This document shows, in pieces, positions 20,272-31,800 of a DNA stretch of 64,000 nt. The notes under the pieces were generated by a model. The model did no database searches. It was not told the origin of the DNA and worked only from the letters and a program-made list of their open reading frames with translations. The stretch's first letter is position 1. The number at the start of each line of letters is the position of its first letter. Source of the DNA: Endothia cerciana (Eukaryota; Ascomycota; Sordariomycetes; Diaporthales; Cryphonectriaceae); assembly GCA_026119935.1 (NCBI GenBank), contig JALRMH010000002.1, positions 124,001 to 188,000 on the forward strand, written 5' to 3'. Both the position numbers and the translations under genes were made by a program.

Positions 20272-21201
20272 GCAACACACAGGCTCTGATACCGTCGTAG
20301 CCCGGATGGGTAGCCCAACAGTCAGCCGCCTGTGTGCGGTGATGTGGCCGGGCAAGACGACGATAGTGATGATCGCTCTGCAGGCGGGGTTCCTCAGGTC
20401 CAGGAGATGCTCTTGTCAGGTCAAGTCATTAGGGGAAAAAATTACCACAGGGGGAAAATTACTGTGGTAACACAATGGGTAAAGTGAGGCGAGGGACAGG
20501 GCTGGGCAGGGCAGGGTTCAAGGTTTTTTTTTTCAGAGGCGTGCTCTATCTTCATGTGTCAATTGGTTGTGTCTTTTGGGAAACAACAGTTAGTGACATG
20601 ACAGCGCCCCCCGGCTCAGGCTCGCAGCCCCTCCAGAGCTACTACTATTCCGTATGCACGCTATGGTACAGCACTTGTGGTAGGTTGGGTGAGGTGAGGT
20701 GAGGTCAGGTCTGGCCCGAGAAGTGACGTAACCCATCCCCCCACCATAAGCGCTGCTAACACAGCAACTACAGGCTTGCTTCGGTGGTGGTCTGGCTGGT
20801 CTGGCTGGCCTGGCTGGCTGCCCTTCCAACTCGCGGCGTCTTCTGAGGTCATTGTGCAGTTGACGGGGAACCCCCATGCTTCAGGACAACCTGCATCGCA
20901 TCGCCCAAGGTGTCATAGCCACGCATGCCGAGCACGGTGGAAAGAGCCGCACTGCAACTCGAGGTCCAGGTCACGGGGTCCCATTAGGACAGTGGCGTGA
21001 CCATTTCTCTCCAATGGCTGCAGGGTCTCACCTGCAGCTATTCTCGAAGCACCCTCTGGCTTGCGAAACCTGGGGTATATCTGGGCCCCCTTCCCAAGAG
21101 CCTCAATGTGGCCTCAGCGGTGTCTAGATGTCTTGACAGCTCTTGTATAATACAGATGTGCATCGCACGCCTCAGGGTTCGCACGAGCGGAGGGTGTCTC
21201 C
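19940..21201. other. Intergenic region with GATA microsatellite
   Basis: This is the 5' flank of choline kinase and the 3' flank of SCO1. It contains the GATA microsatellite at 20217-20271, GAGGT pentamers near 20690-20705 and CTGGCTGG units near 20790-20820. No gene is recognised. Confidence 0.5.
20217..20271. repeat. GATA tetranucleotide microsatellite
   Basis: About 13 TAGA/GATA units in the promoter side of the choline kinase gene, roughly 280 bp upstream of its ATG. GATA is also the core of AreA-type GATA-factor sites, but this array reads as a simple repeat and regulation is not claimed. Confidence 0.9.
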
Positions 21202-22239
21202 TCACTTGTTCCACGTTTTGATATGCCCCGAGATCACCTTGGCGCCCTGCTCAGGCGAGTGCTGCCGTCCCAGCGCCTCCACGAAATTGCCTTCTGGGTC
21301 CATCAGATAGAAGTAGATGCTGTGGTCCACCAGATAGTCCTGTCCCGGCTCCACCTTGGACGGCGTGCTAAAGTACACCCTGTACGCCTTGCACATGGCC
21401 TTGATGTCGTCGTACGTCCCCGTCAGGCCCACAAACTTGGGGTGGAACTCGGCCAGGTACTTCTTCAGCTCCCCCGGTCCGTCGCGCGCGGGGTCGCACG
21501 TCACGAACACGGCGTTCAGCGCGCCCGGTACCTCCTTCTCGACGTGGTCAAACATGACGGCCATCTTGTCGAGCTCCTCGGGGCAGATGTCGGGGCAGTG
21601 GGTGAAGCCGAAGTAGACCTAGAGCAGGGACATTTCGTGTCAGTGACGGCATGCGCAAGTCAAGCACGCGATGATGATGTTGCAGCCGTGACTGACCAGG
21701 GAGTACCGCCCCTTCAGGTCGGCGTCCGTGAAGGGCTTGCCGTCCTGGTCCACCAGATTGAACGACCCTCCCACCTTGGGCCTCCCGACCGCCTTGTTCG
21801 CCTCCGCTATCCGCTTCTTCTGCATGCGCCTCTTCTCGGACTCAAAATACCACATCAGGCCGGCGGCCGTCACGACGAACAGCACGGCTGCCTTCCAGGA
21901 GAACGGCTGTGGTGGCGCGGTCCCAACGTTAGCTTTCCTCTCCTGCTCCTCCGCCGGCGCGGTAGTAGTGCGCAGCGGGGGGGGGGGGGGTCATGAGGTG
22001 TCTCTGCATACCCCTACTGAGTACCGAGTCTTGGCCTCCTCAACCGACTTGTATCTGAAGCGTTTCTGGACGAGGGGCCGGTGCCTCTGGGATTGGCCGG
22101 TCGATCGTGCGACGATGGGTCTCTTTACGTAGGAGGTCTGCGCCGAGGAGAGGAACCGCCGACATGATCGCGCCGGCTCTGCTGAGAGATCCTGAAAGCT
22201 CCGTAGCAGTGCCCTCGAGGGCGCTATGGACCGAGACAT
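21202..22239 (-). CDS. SCO1: SCO1 mitochondrial copper chaperone
   Basis: Three exons: 22239..22012, 21942..21697 and 21618..21202 (891 nt, 296 residues). Donors are GTATGC and GTCAGT; acceptors are CAG and TAG. The start ATG (MSRSIAPSRALLRSF) opens an Arg/Ser-rich mitochondrial presequence; the frame also runs a few codons upstream but has no ATG there. One inner-membrane helix lies at about 94-110 (AAVLFVVTAAGLMWYF). A thioredoxin-like copper domain follows, with FTHCPDICPEEL at about 163-174 (the CxxxC copper site) and the third ligand in DYLVDHS near residue 257. It delivers Cu(I) to the CuA site of cytochrome c oxidase subunit 2 in the intermembrane space. Intron 1 is only 69 bp and contains a 14-base C run on the coding strand. 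Confidence 0.93.
21977..21990. repeat. 14-base G/C homopolymer inside SCO1 intron 1
   Basis: A pure G run on the plus strand (C on the coding strand) within the 69-bp intron 21943-22011. Confidence 0.95.
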
Positions 22240-23332
22240 GTTGTGGAAGGGAGACACAGATATGCTTGTGCAGAGTGAGGATGAGAATAGAGATGGATTT
22301 TGTCACAATTATCACACCACCCAAATAATTTTGGATCTAGAGGTCAACCCCCCCCCCCCCCAAAAAAAAAAAGGACCTGCAGGGAGCACGGGCCAGCCTG
22401 CAGGTTCGCCGCTGCATCCCTGCCCCTCCCCAAGGCTCCCCCGTGAATATGCATGCTGAGCCATCATTGCGCCCATTTGCCTGCCGCAGGAGAGGAGACT
22501 GGCTGGCTGCGCCGGGACTGGACTATATATGTCACCTTGAGAACCCAGCTGTAGCAACAATCCCGGCTCTCCATCGCAGCTGGTAAGCTTACCCTTACCC
22601 TGACATTCGAATTTCGCCTACGAACTATAATCTAGCATGTGCGAGGCTTCCAGGCGATGGCCCTGCCTTGGCTAGATTTCACTACACTAGCCTTCACTTG
22701 GCCAGGCTAGATGTTCCTCCGTCTTCTTCAGCGCAAGCCAGCCTATTTCGCCTCATCAGAAGCACCGCCCCTTTCAGCAGGAAAGAGAGAAGAAAGAAAG
22801 GAAAGAAAAGGAATAGGGAAGCATAGCGACGGTAAAGTACTTTTTGCTCTAGGTTTAACCTTTTTCAAACACATGCGCTGACAGTTTCATAGGAAATATC
22901 CTAATAATAATAATATTGGGCGATATCAGCGCTACAAACCTGCTAATACGGCTAGTTATTCTGGACCTGGAAGTAGACTGTGACAATACTGATGAAAGCT
23001 AATATCAACTATAAATCGGAAACCAAGTCAAATATCTCCTTCTTTCTCCCGGGACCTTTAACAAAGACAAGCGTATATCTGCCCCTGAGTTTTTTTTTGC
23101 ATTATCGCCGCCTCTTCCTGATGATAAGGAACAGACCAGGGCTTATATTTCGCGAGATAGAACCAGCAGCGATTTGAAAACTTCTATTTCGAACCGAACA
23201 CTTGAGTGTTAATAGCATTATATTATAGTTAACTGCCTAGATCTGAAGGAAATTCGCAAGCTCAAGTAGGCAGGGGTTTCCGAAATCGTCTCGTATTCGA
23301 CCCTCCCACTTACCCTCCCATCATCAGCTACC
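22240..23332. other. A+T-richer intergenic island
   Basis: The left part is the SCO1 5' flank, with a C run then an A run at about 22350-22372. From about 22560 the sequence becomes visibly richer in A+T than the rest of the window (for example the TAATAATAATAT stretch at about 22901). No open frame of note is present. Confidence 0.5.
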
Positions 23333-23720
23333 ATGATCGTCAAATGGGTCTGCTTCGAATGGCCGGTGCCGTGATTATATCAAAGAGGAAATAAGGGCAT
23401 ATCAGCTGCTTAAGGGTTCTGGATCAGGCCCGCGCTTTCTCGCCCATGTCTCTGAAAATGGACGCATCGTGGGTTTCCTATCAGAGAAGATCGAGGGACG
23501 CTCTGCTTCCCTTAGGACTTGCACGGCTGCGAGACCGCTCTGAGGAAACTCCACCAACTAGGTTTCCTACATGGAGATGTCAACCGATAACAACTTTCTC
23601 GTTACGGGAGAAGGGGTAAGACTAATAGCCCCGAGTCGATGAGCGAGGAGATGGAGAAGCTTGCCCGCCCAACTGGTCGACGAGTCGGGGCTTGGCAGGG
23701 GTTCCGGAGCCTGTGGCGAT
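23333..23720 (+). pseudogene. Protein-kinase-like fungal gene remnant
   Basis: Joined across frames, the plus strand reads MIVKWVCFEWPVP, then YIKEEIRAYQLLKGSGSGPR, FLAHVSENGRIVGFLSEKIE, ALRKLHQLGFLHGDVN, NNFLVTGEGVRLI and finally SEEMEKLA and QLVDESGLG. HGDVN-x-NNFLV is the catalytic-loop pattern (HGD..N) of a family of small kinase-like proteins common in filamentous fungi. FLSEKIEGR is the hinge region. There is a stop after PVP, another near the RPL segment and at least three frame changes. The expected DFE metal motif after VRLI has been lost. The remnant sits inside the A+T-richer island, compatible with repeat-induced point mutation plus indel decay, though that cause is inference. Confidence 0.7.
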
Positions 23721-24137
23721 AGCGACTGAAATCAAAGCTCAAGATGCACCTGCTAGCCATAGACAATACTCATATAGTAATTACATCGAGGTATATCGCC
23801 TGGCTGTGTTAGGCTAGCTCTGTCAGATGTGCATGGGCATGGATAGCAATGCACCCCCGATGTGCACACCCCCCACGACGCACCCCGCCTGGCTGTTTTG
23901 ATTAAGTAAGCAAAAACCGATGTGGAGAGATTAACTTGGCATTTTGGCGAAGGGAACAAACATCATGATGAGCCTTTGTGCCCTTTTCCTCCCCACTTCG
24001 GCCTACCCACTTCAACCCTGATCCCTGAGCTACAGGATACCTTCAAAATCTATACAGGTGCTACCGATTGAACACTTCCAGATGACTTGATGACCCCATC
24101 TCTTTTGGATAACCCACGGCGAGACATATAACAACAT
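23721..24137. other. 5' flank of the Spp1-type gene
   Basis: No gene is recognised. The region still has higher A+T on its left side and includes the promoter of the plus-strand PHD-finger gene. Confidence 0.5.
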
Positions 24138-25864
24138 ATGGACTCTTACACGGACTCCCACTTCACATTGCGGCCCCCCTCAGATTCGGCCTCATCAGCA
24201 GCTATGGACCCTGAGGTCAAAGGCGAAGCCTCAGGTGCATCAGGCCTTAACATCAAGAGGGAGGCCAGCAGTGGGCTGGATGGTGACACCGATATGGCAG
24301 ACATACCAGACTCTGCAGGCGGCCTCCCAACGCCAGCCCCCAGCAGGAGCGAGCCTCGCTCCTCACAACCACCGTCGTCGGTCCCTCAGGTAGACGGCCC
24401 CGTAGCAGATCTCGCGGCGACAAGACCTTCAGGCGCAGCGCGGGCCGCCAAGAAGAAGGGCACGGCGACGCTCGTGAAGAGGACCGTGGGCCGTAAGACG
24501 GGCGGCCGGTCGCGCGCCGGTAAGACCGCTCGTGGGGGTAGTAGGGCGGCCTCGTTATCTTCCAGGCGCGGCGGCAGCAAGAACACCAGCCTTGGTCCCG
24601 GGTCGGCCACGTCGTCGCCCCCTCCCCCCGCCGCCGCGGGCTCGAGCGATGTCTACGGCGGCAGCGAGGAGGAGGGGGGAGAGGACGGGGACGACGAGTC
24701 CGACCACGGGCCGTACTGCATCTGCCGCGGCCCGGACGACCACCGCTGGATGATCAGCTGCGACGTGTGCGAGGACTGGTTCCACGGGGAGTGCGTCGGC
24801 GTCGTTAAGACGATCGGCGAGGCGCTCATCGTGCGGTACGTGTGTCCCGGGTGCACCGACGACGACGGGGTCAACGTCACCAGGTACAAGAAGACGTGTG
24901 GCCTGGAGGGCTGCTTCAGCGCAGCGAGAATCTACCAAGAGGGGGGCGCGGGGAGGAAGGGCGCGGTCAAGGGGCCGGCGAGCTACAGTGTCTTCTGCAG
25001 TGACAGGCATGCGGAGGAGTGGTGGGAGCAGCTGGTGCGGTCGTTGCCCGAGGACAGGAAGCTGAGGGCCAAGGAAGCGGACCTCACGAGGGAGAAGTTT
25101 ATGGGCCTGTTGAACGTCTCACCCGTGCAGGAGTCTGTTGAGGGGGAGGAGCCATGGTTTATCGGGAGGAGACCGTTTGGTGAGAACCTTCGTCCCCTTT
25201 GCGTTTCTCCGTCTCACCGCCGGACAATCAACGTGACGATGCATGAGAACCTCGCTGACAGTACCCAGCCGTCCCCCCTGAGTTCTGGTCCAAGGTCGAC
25301 CAATCACTGGTGCTCACGGCAGAGGAGCAATCCTTCCTAAGCACTTCCGCCGCGGAGCGCTACGCGCTGGCTGAGGAGATCGTGCTGAACAAGAAGATGC
25401 AACAGCTGCTGGATCTCGCCAACGAGCGGCGCAAGGCGGCCATCGCCGCCGGCCTATTCGACAAGGACACATGCGGCTACGACTGCCGTCTGGACGTCGT
25501 CGGCTGCCCTGTGGAGTTCGCCATCTTCGCCAAGTCCCCGCAGGGCGAGGCCATCTACAGGGCCAACAGCCTGACTGCCGAGGGCAGCCTGGCCGGAGAA
25601 CAGCTGCGGAAGGCGAGGGAGGATGCGGGGGCCAGTGACAAGGGGTTCGACCTAGAGACGGCGTGTATGTGCGATCGCAGGCGGTGTAAGCCACACGCCA
25701 CGTGGTACAACACGTTCACCAAGAGTACGAGGCATGTCATCAAGGAGCTGGCGAGGCAGGCGAAGGAAAGGCTGGATGCGGAGATGAGGGTGCGGGACGC
25801 AGCAGCGACGAGGTATTTCCGCCGGAGGCACGAAAGGACTGCCGTGAGGAGGTTGGATATGTGA
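24138..25864 (+). CDS. PHD-finger subunit of the COMPASS (Set1) complex, Spp1/CXXC1-like
   Basis: Two exons: 24138..25179 and 25269..25864 (1638 nt, 545 residues). The 89-bp intron has a GTGAGA donor and a CCCAG acceptor. Residues about 192-243 form a C4HC3 PHD finger: YCICRGPDDHRWMISCDVCE, then WFHGECVGV and YVCPGC. Its tryptophans and acidic residue fit binding of methylated histone H3K4. A second Cys/His cluster follows (KKTCGLEGCFSAARI, VFCSDRHAEEWW), as in Spp1-family proteins. The C-terminal helical part ends with a zinc-like group (CGYDC, CMCDRRRCKPHATWYN). The first 180 residues are basic and low in complexity. The protein should tune H3K4 methylation by Set1 in the nucleus. Orthology to yeast SPP1 is likely but not proven. 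Confidence 0.88.
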
Positions 25865-28800
25865 TTGGCGGCATCGGGATGGTATCTTCGCAGTCGCAAG
25901 ACGCTTCACTCCAGGAAATGATAGCCATGCGGAGGGAGGTGGACCACCGACGATCAATTCGATATATCTGATCTTAGCATTCACTGCAGCCGGGAGACGG
26001 CGGAATCCTCGAACCAGTGGTGTGAGGGTCTTACCTCGATACGAGCAGGTGCCGCCTCAAGGTTGCTGTTCGCGCTGAGGCTGCCACGAGCAGGTGTCTG
26101 GTGCCACCGAAGGCGGATATTGACAACGGTCTTGACTCCGAGTGAATATGATGAGAGCCCTTGACGGAAAGCCACTTATTGTTTATCCATAGGCCCCAGG
26201 CTACGGGGAGAACCGCGCTGGCCATGACCCTTCCGCAGGCTTCCGCTTTTCATCCCGAATACGTCCAGCTTGTCGATCGAGCTCTTGAGCATATCAGTAC
26301 CTTCTAATATCAATATCTTTTACATGGCTGCGTTCCCTGACTGCAGAATGGATGCCGCGATCTCACAACGCGCCAGCGGATCACCATCCTGCTCTCCCCG
26401 TCGCTGCTCGTCGAGATCCTTACAAGCCTTCGGGCGCAGGCCCACGCCACATCGGCAGCCTCGTGACTTGTCTTCTTGATACGTTGTCGCGCTCACCACT
26501 ATCCCCACCCGCCCTGGTAAAGGGAGGGAGAGAAAGATATAAAAAAAAAGGCGAATCAGCTCGAGAAACGACCTGGAGGTGCGAAGCTGCGCCCCTCCGG
26601 GAGCACCTCGTTTGTGACCTCCATGCTGGCATGCTCTGTCCGATGGCCAGCCAGGCGGAAGACCACGCCTTCCTCGTCGACTTGACCGCCCGGTTCAGAG
26701 CTCATCAGGTGCCCACCTGCATACTTGCAGCTTCTCTCGATTTCAGAGGACATAGCGTCTGAACAGAGGTATTAAGGCAGGTAAAACACTCGCTCCCATC
26801 TACCTAGCACTCACAAGACCGTCCTCGCCAGTGCGCGACAGCTTCGCCAGGCTCAAATCCTGATCGGCCAGGAAGCTACTCAAGGCACACGTATCTACCC
26901 TCAAGCATCTCAAAAGTGCGCTGGTATCTCCGCCCCGAAGGAACCTACACCCTCCCCCCACCCCCAAGATCTTAAGAGCCACAACACAACAGTCCGCCCT
27001 TTATATTAGCTACTTCCATCTGGCATAATCACCCAGCGCGGCGGAGCTCCCTCTGCCCCTCCGTGCCTTTCCTTACTGCCTTGGAGACAAGTTTGTCTAT
27101 GTCTTTATGTTGCCAACCCAAAACCTCTTCACAGCCTCGCGGTCAAGTGCTACCGACTGTTCACCGGCTCAGGCCCTGCATTTCCCCATTCGGCCTGCGG
27201 GTGAACACTCGAATAGCAGGGGCGCATCAGCATGTCGGGCCAGGGGTGAAAGTAACCTGAAAAGACCAGGTATCGCTGTGGCCCACCATCCCCGGACCGC
27301 AACAGACCATGTCTTGAACATCGCCTTCGTTCAAATGTATCCATGTAACAGGGTCAAGATGTGTGACTTCCAGATACCTCTGAGATACTCCCCGCCCCCC
27401 CCCCCCCCCATCTCTCGGCTCGTCAAGGGGGTTCGCCATCGTCTCGAGAGGGCCTAGGTGTCCCAGAAACAAGCAAGGTTCCCTGGAGGCGAGCAGCTCT
27501 AGGAAGACCAGACCAGACCACCCCATGTTCATCCACTCTAGAGATCGTTCGTGGCGGGGACCGGATGCCATCCTACCATCGCCCGTTTGGGGCTCATCCG
27601 GAGGCGGCAGATACTAAACCTCGCCCAGCCTCTCAGGCGCAGCAAGATGAACCACACGAGCTGTGACACCCCCCTGGGGAGGGCCCAATGAACCCCGTCA
27701 CAGATCACCGCGTCCGATTTCAACACCGCCGCCCCGTTTCGAAGAGGGCCCACGATCGTCCTTTGACAGTCGCTCCCCCGCGCTGGGCGTCGATCCAAGC
27801 GAGCCCCCCCCCCCCTCCCCCTCAACGACGCGGATCTGTTCGGTTCCGTCGTCTTGTATTCCCCAGGGATCCTGCGACGATAGATCAACAGAGGAACCAG
27901 AGGCAGGTTTGGTTTCGACCAAAGGCAGGCATACGACCCCTTCGCAACAGGCTGTGCTCCACCTGTAGACGAAACCCCCCCCCCCCCCCAATCTACGTCG
28001 ATCAGCCCAGGCTGCTTGTACTGTGTATGGGGGGGGGGGGATGGAAACTGGGGCACTGTTAAGCTTGATCTTCGGTTGGCGAGGCGAATCTCCCGCCGTG
28101 GAGCTCAGGCACCATGAGGTCGTGAAACACTAGGGAGCCCTCCGCCGTGCCATACGCCGAAACGCACCCGCTGGACTCAGGACGAAGAGGAGATGAAGCC
28201 GCCAAGCAGCGGACCGACATTCTCAATCAGGCTGGCGGCGGTGCCGAAATGTGGGCTCGAGGTCCACCTGGCCAGGTCCTATGTAGTAGGTCTGCCCTGT
28301 CGGGGCTGGGAGGGGGAGATCTCGAGCTCGAAACAGCCTTACGAGGCACCCGGAGGCCATACAACTGCGCAGATAACCCCAGCATGAGTTCAACCCGACC
28401 CTGATCATATCTGGGATCCCTGACACACTTTTTTCTCTCTCTTTCCTCTCCCCCTGGCAGCGACAACACGAGCTCGGTCTCATCACCACGTCGCCGACCC
28501 ACATCGTGATCAACCCGACCCCAGGACGAGCCATCCACCAGAGACCAGGGCAAGCACGATCGACGGCAGGGGGGCGCGGGGGGGGGGGGGAAAGGGCCCT
28601 TGGGGCTGGGGGGAGGGGGGTGGATCTGCGCGGATCTGCACGGTCCCGGGGCCCCCTCTGACAGCAGGCGTCTTGGATACGCTTGTTTTTGAGCTTATTC
28701 CTGCAGAAAGGGTTTGTGCATGGCCGGGAGCTGCAGAAACCTGGAGGGGGAGGACAACAGGCGTTCATCCCTCCCATGAGGCCTTGTGCGACGGGATGGC

Positions 28801-31800
28801 GCCCGGGAGGATTTCAGGCTCGTGGGATGGCACATCTCTATCGGATTTGGTCAACACGAGGAGGCACAGGGGGGAGGGGGGGGCGGGGCGCGGGAGCGTC
28901 ACGACACGGGGAGAACAGCAGTGCAGCACCGTCCCCGAACAGAGGATGCTCGACTGGGACTTGCGAATATGCCATGGCCCGAGGGCCCTCGTCTACCCAG
29001 CGCTACAAGGTCAGGTCGTAAGGATCTTCAGAAAGACAGGTGGTTGGCGCGCCGATCCTGGGGGACCGGTGAACACAACCCTTGCGCAGGGCCATCCCCT
29101 CGACAGCATTCAGGCTGAACTGTCCACGGAAGGGAGCCCCCGCCTCCTCCTCGAGACACCCCCCCCCCCCCCCAAAGACCACGATTAATACTGCCTCGCC
29201 CAGGAGGACAGCAGCCTGTAGCCGTTGGCGCTATCCCCACGCAGGGTTAAAAAAATCCAGTACGGGCAGGTGGGTGTGTGTGTACGGCGGGGCTCCTACA
29301 GGTATATCGGGGCCCGTCTGTGGGGACCGCGAGACCCTTGCGTGCTTGTGCAGCAGCAAGGATGCTTAAGGAAGGTAAGCTTACCTCCTCCCGGTTGTCA
29401 CATGCAGTGCGGAGCACGGGAGGATGGGTGCACGAGTCCCGAATGTCTGGCTCTGTCGTCTCGTCTCAGATCGTGCTTGGGGGGGGGGGGGGTTTCTGGC
29501 AGACGCCTCGGCTGGGGCGGGAGGGGCGGGAGCAGTCATCCATCTGGTCCCCCCTCAACCACATGTAACATGTGCTGCCGCTGCGAGGCCTTGAGAGGTG
29601 ATTGGATGCATTGATCGCCGCCGTCGAGATAGGACGGCAGGGCATGTGCGTGCATGCTGGGAACCATGCAGCATGGTGAACAAAAGAGACAAGAGTAACA
29701 GGAGACCCGACATGCCTGTTTGGGCCTTGGGGAGGAGGAGTTACAGCTAACGCAGATCGGATGCAACAGGGACTTCGTCCCGGGTTTCTGACCGTCTCGG
29801 CGATGTGAAAGACACCACACCATCCGCTACGTGAGCGCATGGGTGCCAGAATTCATTCCAAATTTGCACACCACGGGCCGCCTGAATACAGGTGAAGATC
29901 AGATCCGACCTGAAGCTCTAGCTGAAGCCCTAGCGTGCATCCGGTGACGGGAAGGCATGTGAAGAAGCACCAGACCCACGAGGGATCATGAGACCGCCCA
30001 CTGGCACACGGGAGAGCTCGTGCGTCGACACAGCGAACGACGCGCACCCGGGAAAGGGGAGAAATCGTAGCTGAACCCAGACGGTGACGTGCCCCGCCCC
30101 GGGTGTCGAGTAGGACAACGGGCTTGCGACGTTTGAATAAGGTTGTTAAGGTCCACATTCTGCCCACGGCGCAGGGCCCGACCAGGACCAACTGAAACAA
30201 GGCCCCCGTCAGAACCTGGATGGCCAAGGACTCGACCGCCTCTCCGCCGGGTTTCAACTTTTTTTTTTTGCTGTGGGCCCAGAGAAACCGCACCGCCCTG
30301 TGTCCGGAGACCGGCAGCCACAAAAACTGCATCTTCTCGGAAGACAAAAGCTGCGGACGGTCAAGGGCGGCGGGGGCCGTTGCTGCAGGGTTTTTTTTTT
30401 TTTTTTCCCTTCCTTTCTTCCCGGTTCCTAGTACAGAAGCTGCATGCCCACCAGGGTCAAACAGGAGGCCCCAAAAAAACAATCCCCCATCCCCACTGGG
30501 GGCCTCACGAGGCATGCTGCGCCCTGCGGCGGTCCCCTTCTGGCCTGCGGACGCAAGGTGGGAAATCTGTGGCGGACACGCACACCGCTTTTGTCATCAG
30601 CCACCGTCATGCCTTGAGCCGCGACCCCCAGGAGGGACACAGTGGCCCGCTGGCTTTATCGGCTGGGTGAGACATCAGCAGCCCTACAGGTACCCTGCTG
30701 AAGCCATGCACGGCCGCACGTCTCCTGAACCTTGCCGATGATATGGCAGAGCGATAGCGGCTCCGACACGCCATTCAGTGAGGTGCGCAGTCGAGACCGC
30801 GCGATATTGGCAACAAAGCTCTGCCGCTGTTGTGGACGCTGCAAGTACCTCGACCTCGTAGAGCCTCCCAGCACTCAGCCTGACGAGGAGGTTCTGGTGC
30901 TGAAGGCCAGAGCCGCCATGGGCCACCTCTGGTGTCAACCCAAACCCAGACCTCTGGAACCTGCCTCCAGGGACAGCCTTCAGAGCCTCTCACCGCCCGC
31001 CCAAAAAAAAAAAGAAGCTCAGGCGGCAGGTGACTGCCTAACCTCGGTAGGGGCTTGGGCACCCACCACCACAAGGATGCTGAGACAGGCACACGATGTG
31101 GCCGGTGCAGCGCCAAGCACGGGGGTTGATCTGGCACGGGCAGGCGGCGTCGAGCCCTCAAGAGGCCTCGTCCCGTTCTGGGAGTTGGCGTGTCACCCCG
31201 ACGCGCGACCACAGTAGCGTCCTGTGAAACCTCGGGTGGTGACGGCTCTAACCCTGTGGCGTCAAGCACACCAGGTGAGCGTTTAATCGCATTGCTTCGC
31301 CTGGGCAGTTGGCTGTCCGGCCGCCCGCAGTGACGGTGGCGGTGGGAAACCCCAGGCCCGGAGGTGAAACCCGATAAGTTGTGCGCATCCTGAGATCTTG
31401 GCTTGGCAGGGTGAGGCCCGCCCTCCCTGGTCGTGGCTTCGACCGGCTGCAAGATGTCTGGGTCCCTCGACAGGTGAACAACCGAGCCGACAGCCTGCCC
31501 CAATGGACATGACCCAACCCACAGGAGATGGCGGAGGCGAGTCCATCATGTGTCTTCAGAGACCCTGTGTTCGATTGCTGATGGGGGCGCGGACTGGGGG
31601 AGGGGTTGTTTACTATGGTACAGTGCCCCCCCGGCTGCGCGCTGTCCCACGAGGGATTTGACGTCGGAGGAACCCTTGTCGTCCTGGAGAGGGTTCCCTG
31701 CGCCCTACCGCAGGTTCGCAGAGCTAGTTGCATTAAGCTTAATTTCCCAACCGGACATGCTCTGTATCCTGGGGCGTGTTGTAAGAGGCCCAATAAAACC

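Noticed and set aside
31560..31580. tRNA-like T-loop (GTTCGATTGC)
   Set aside because: No matching acceptor stem, D-arm or anticodon arm could be drawn around it.
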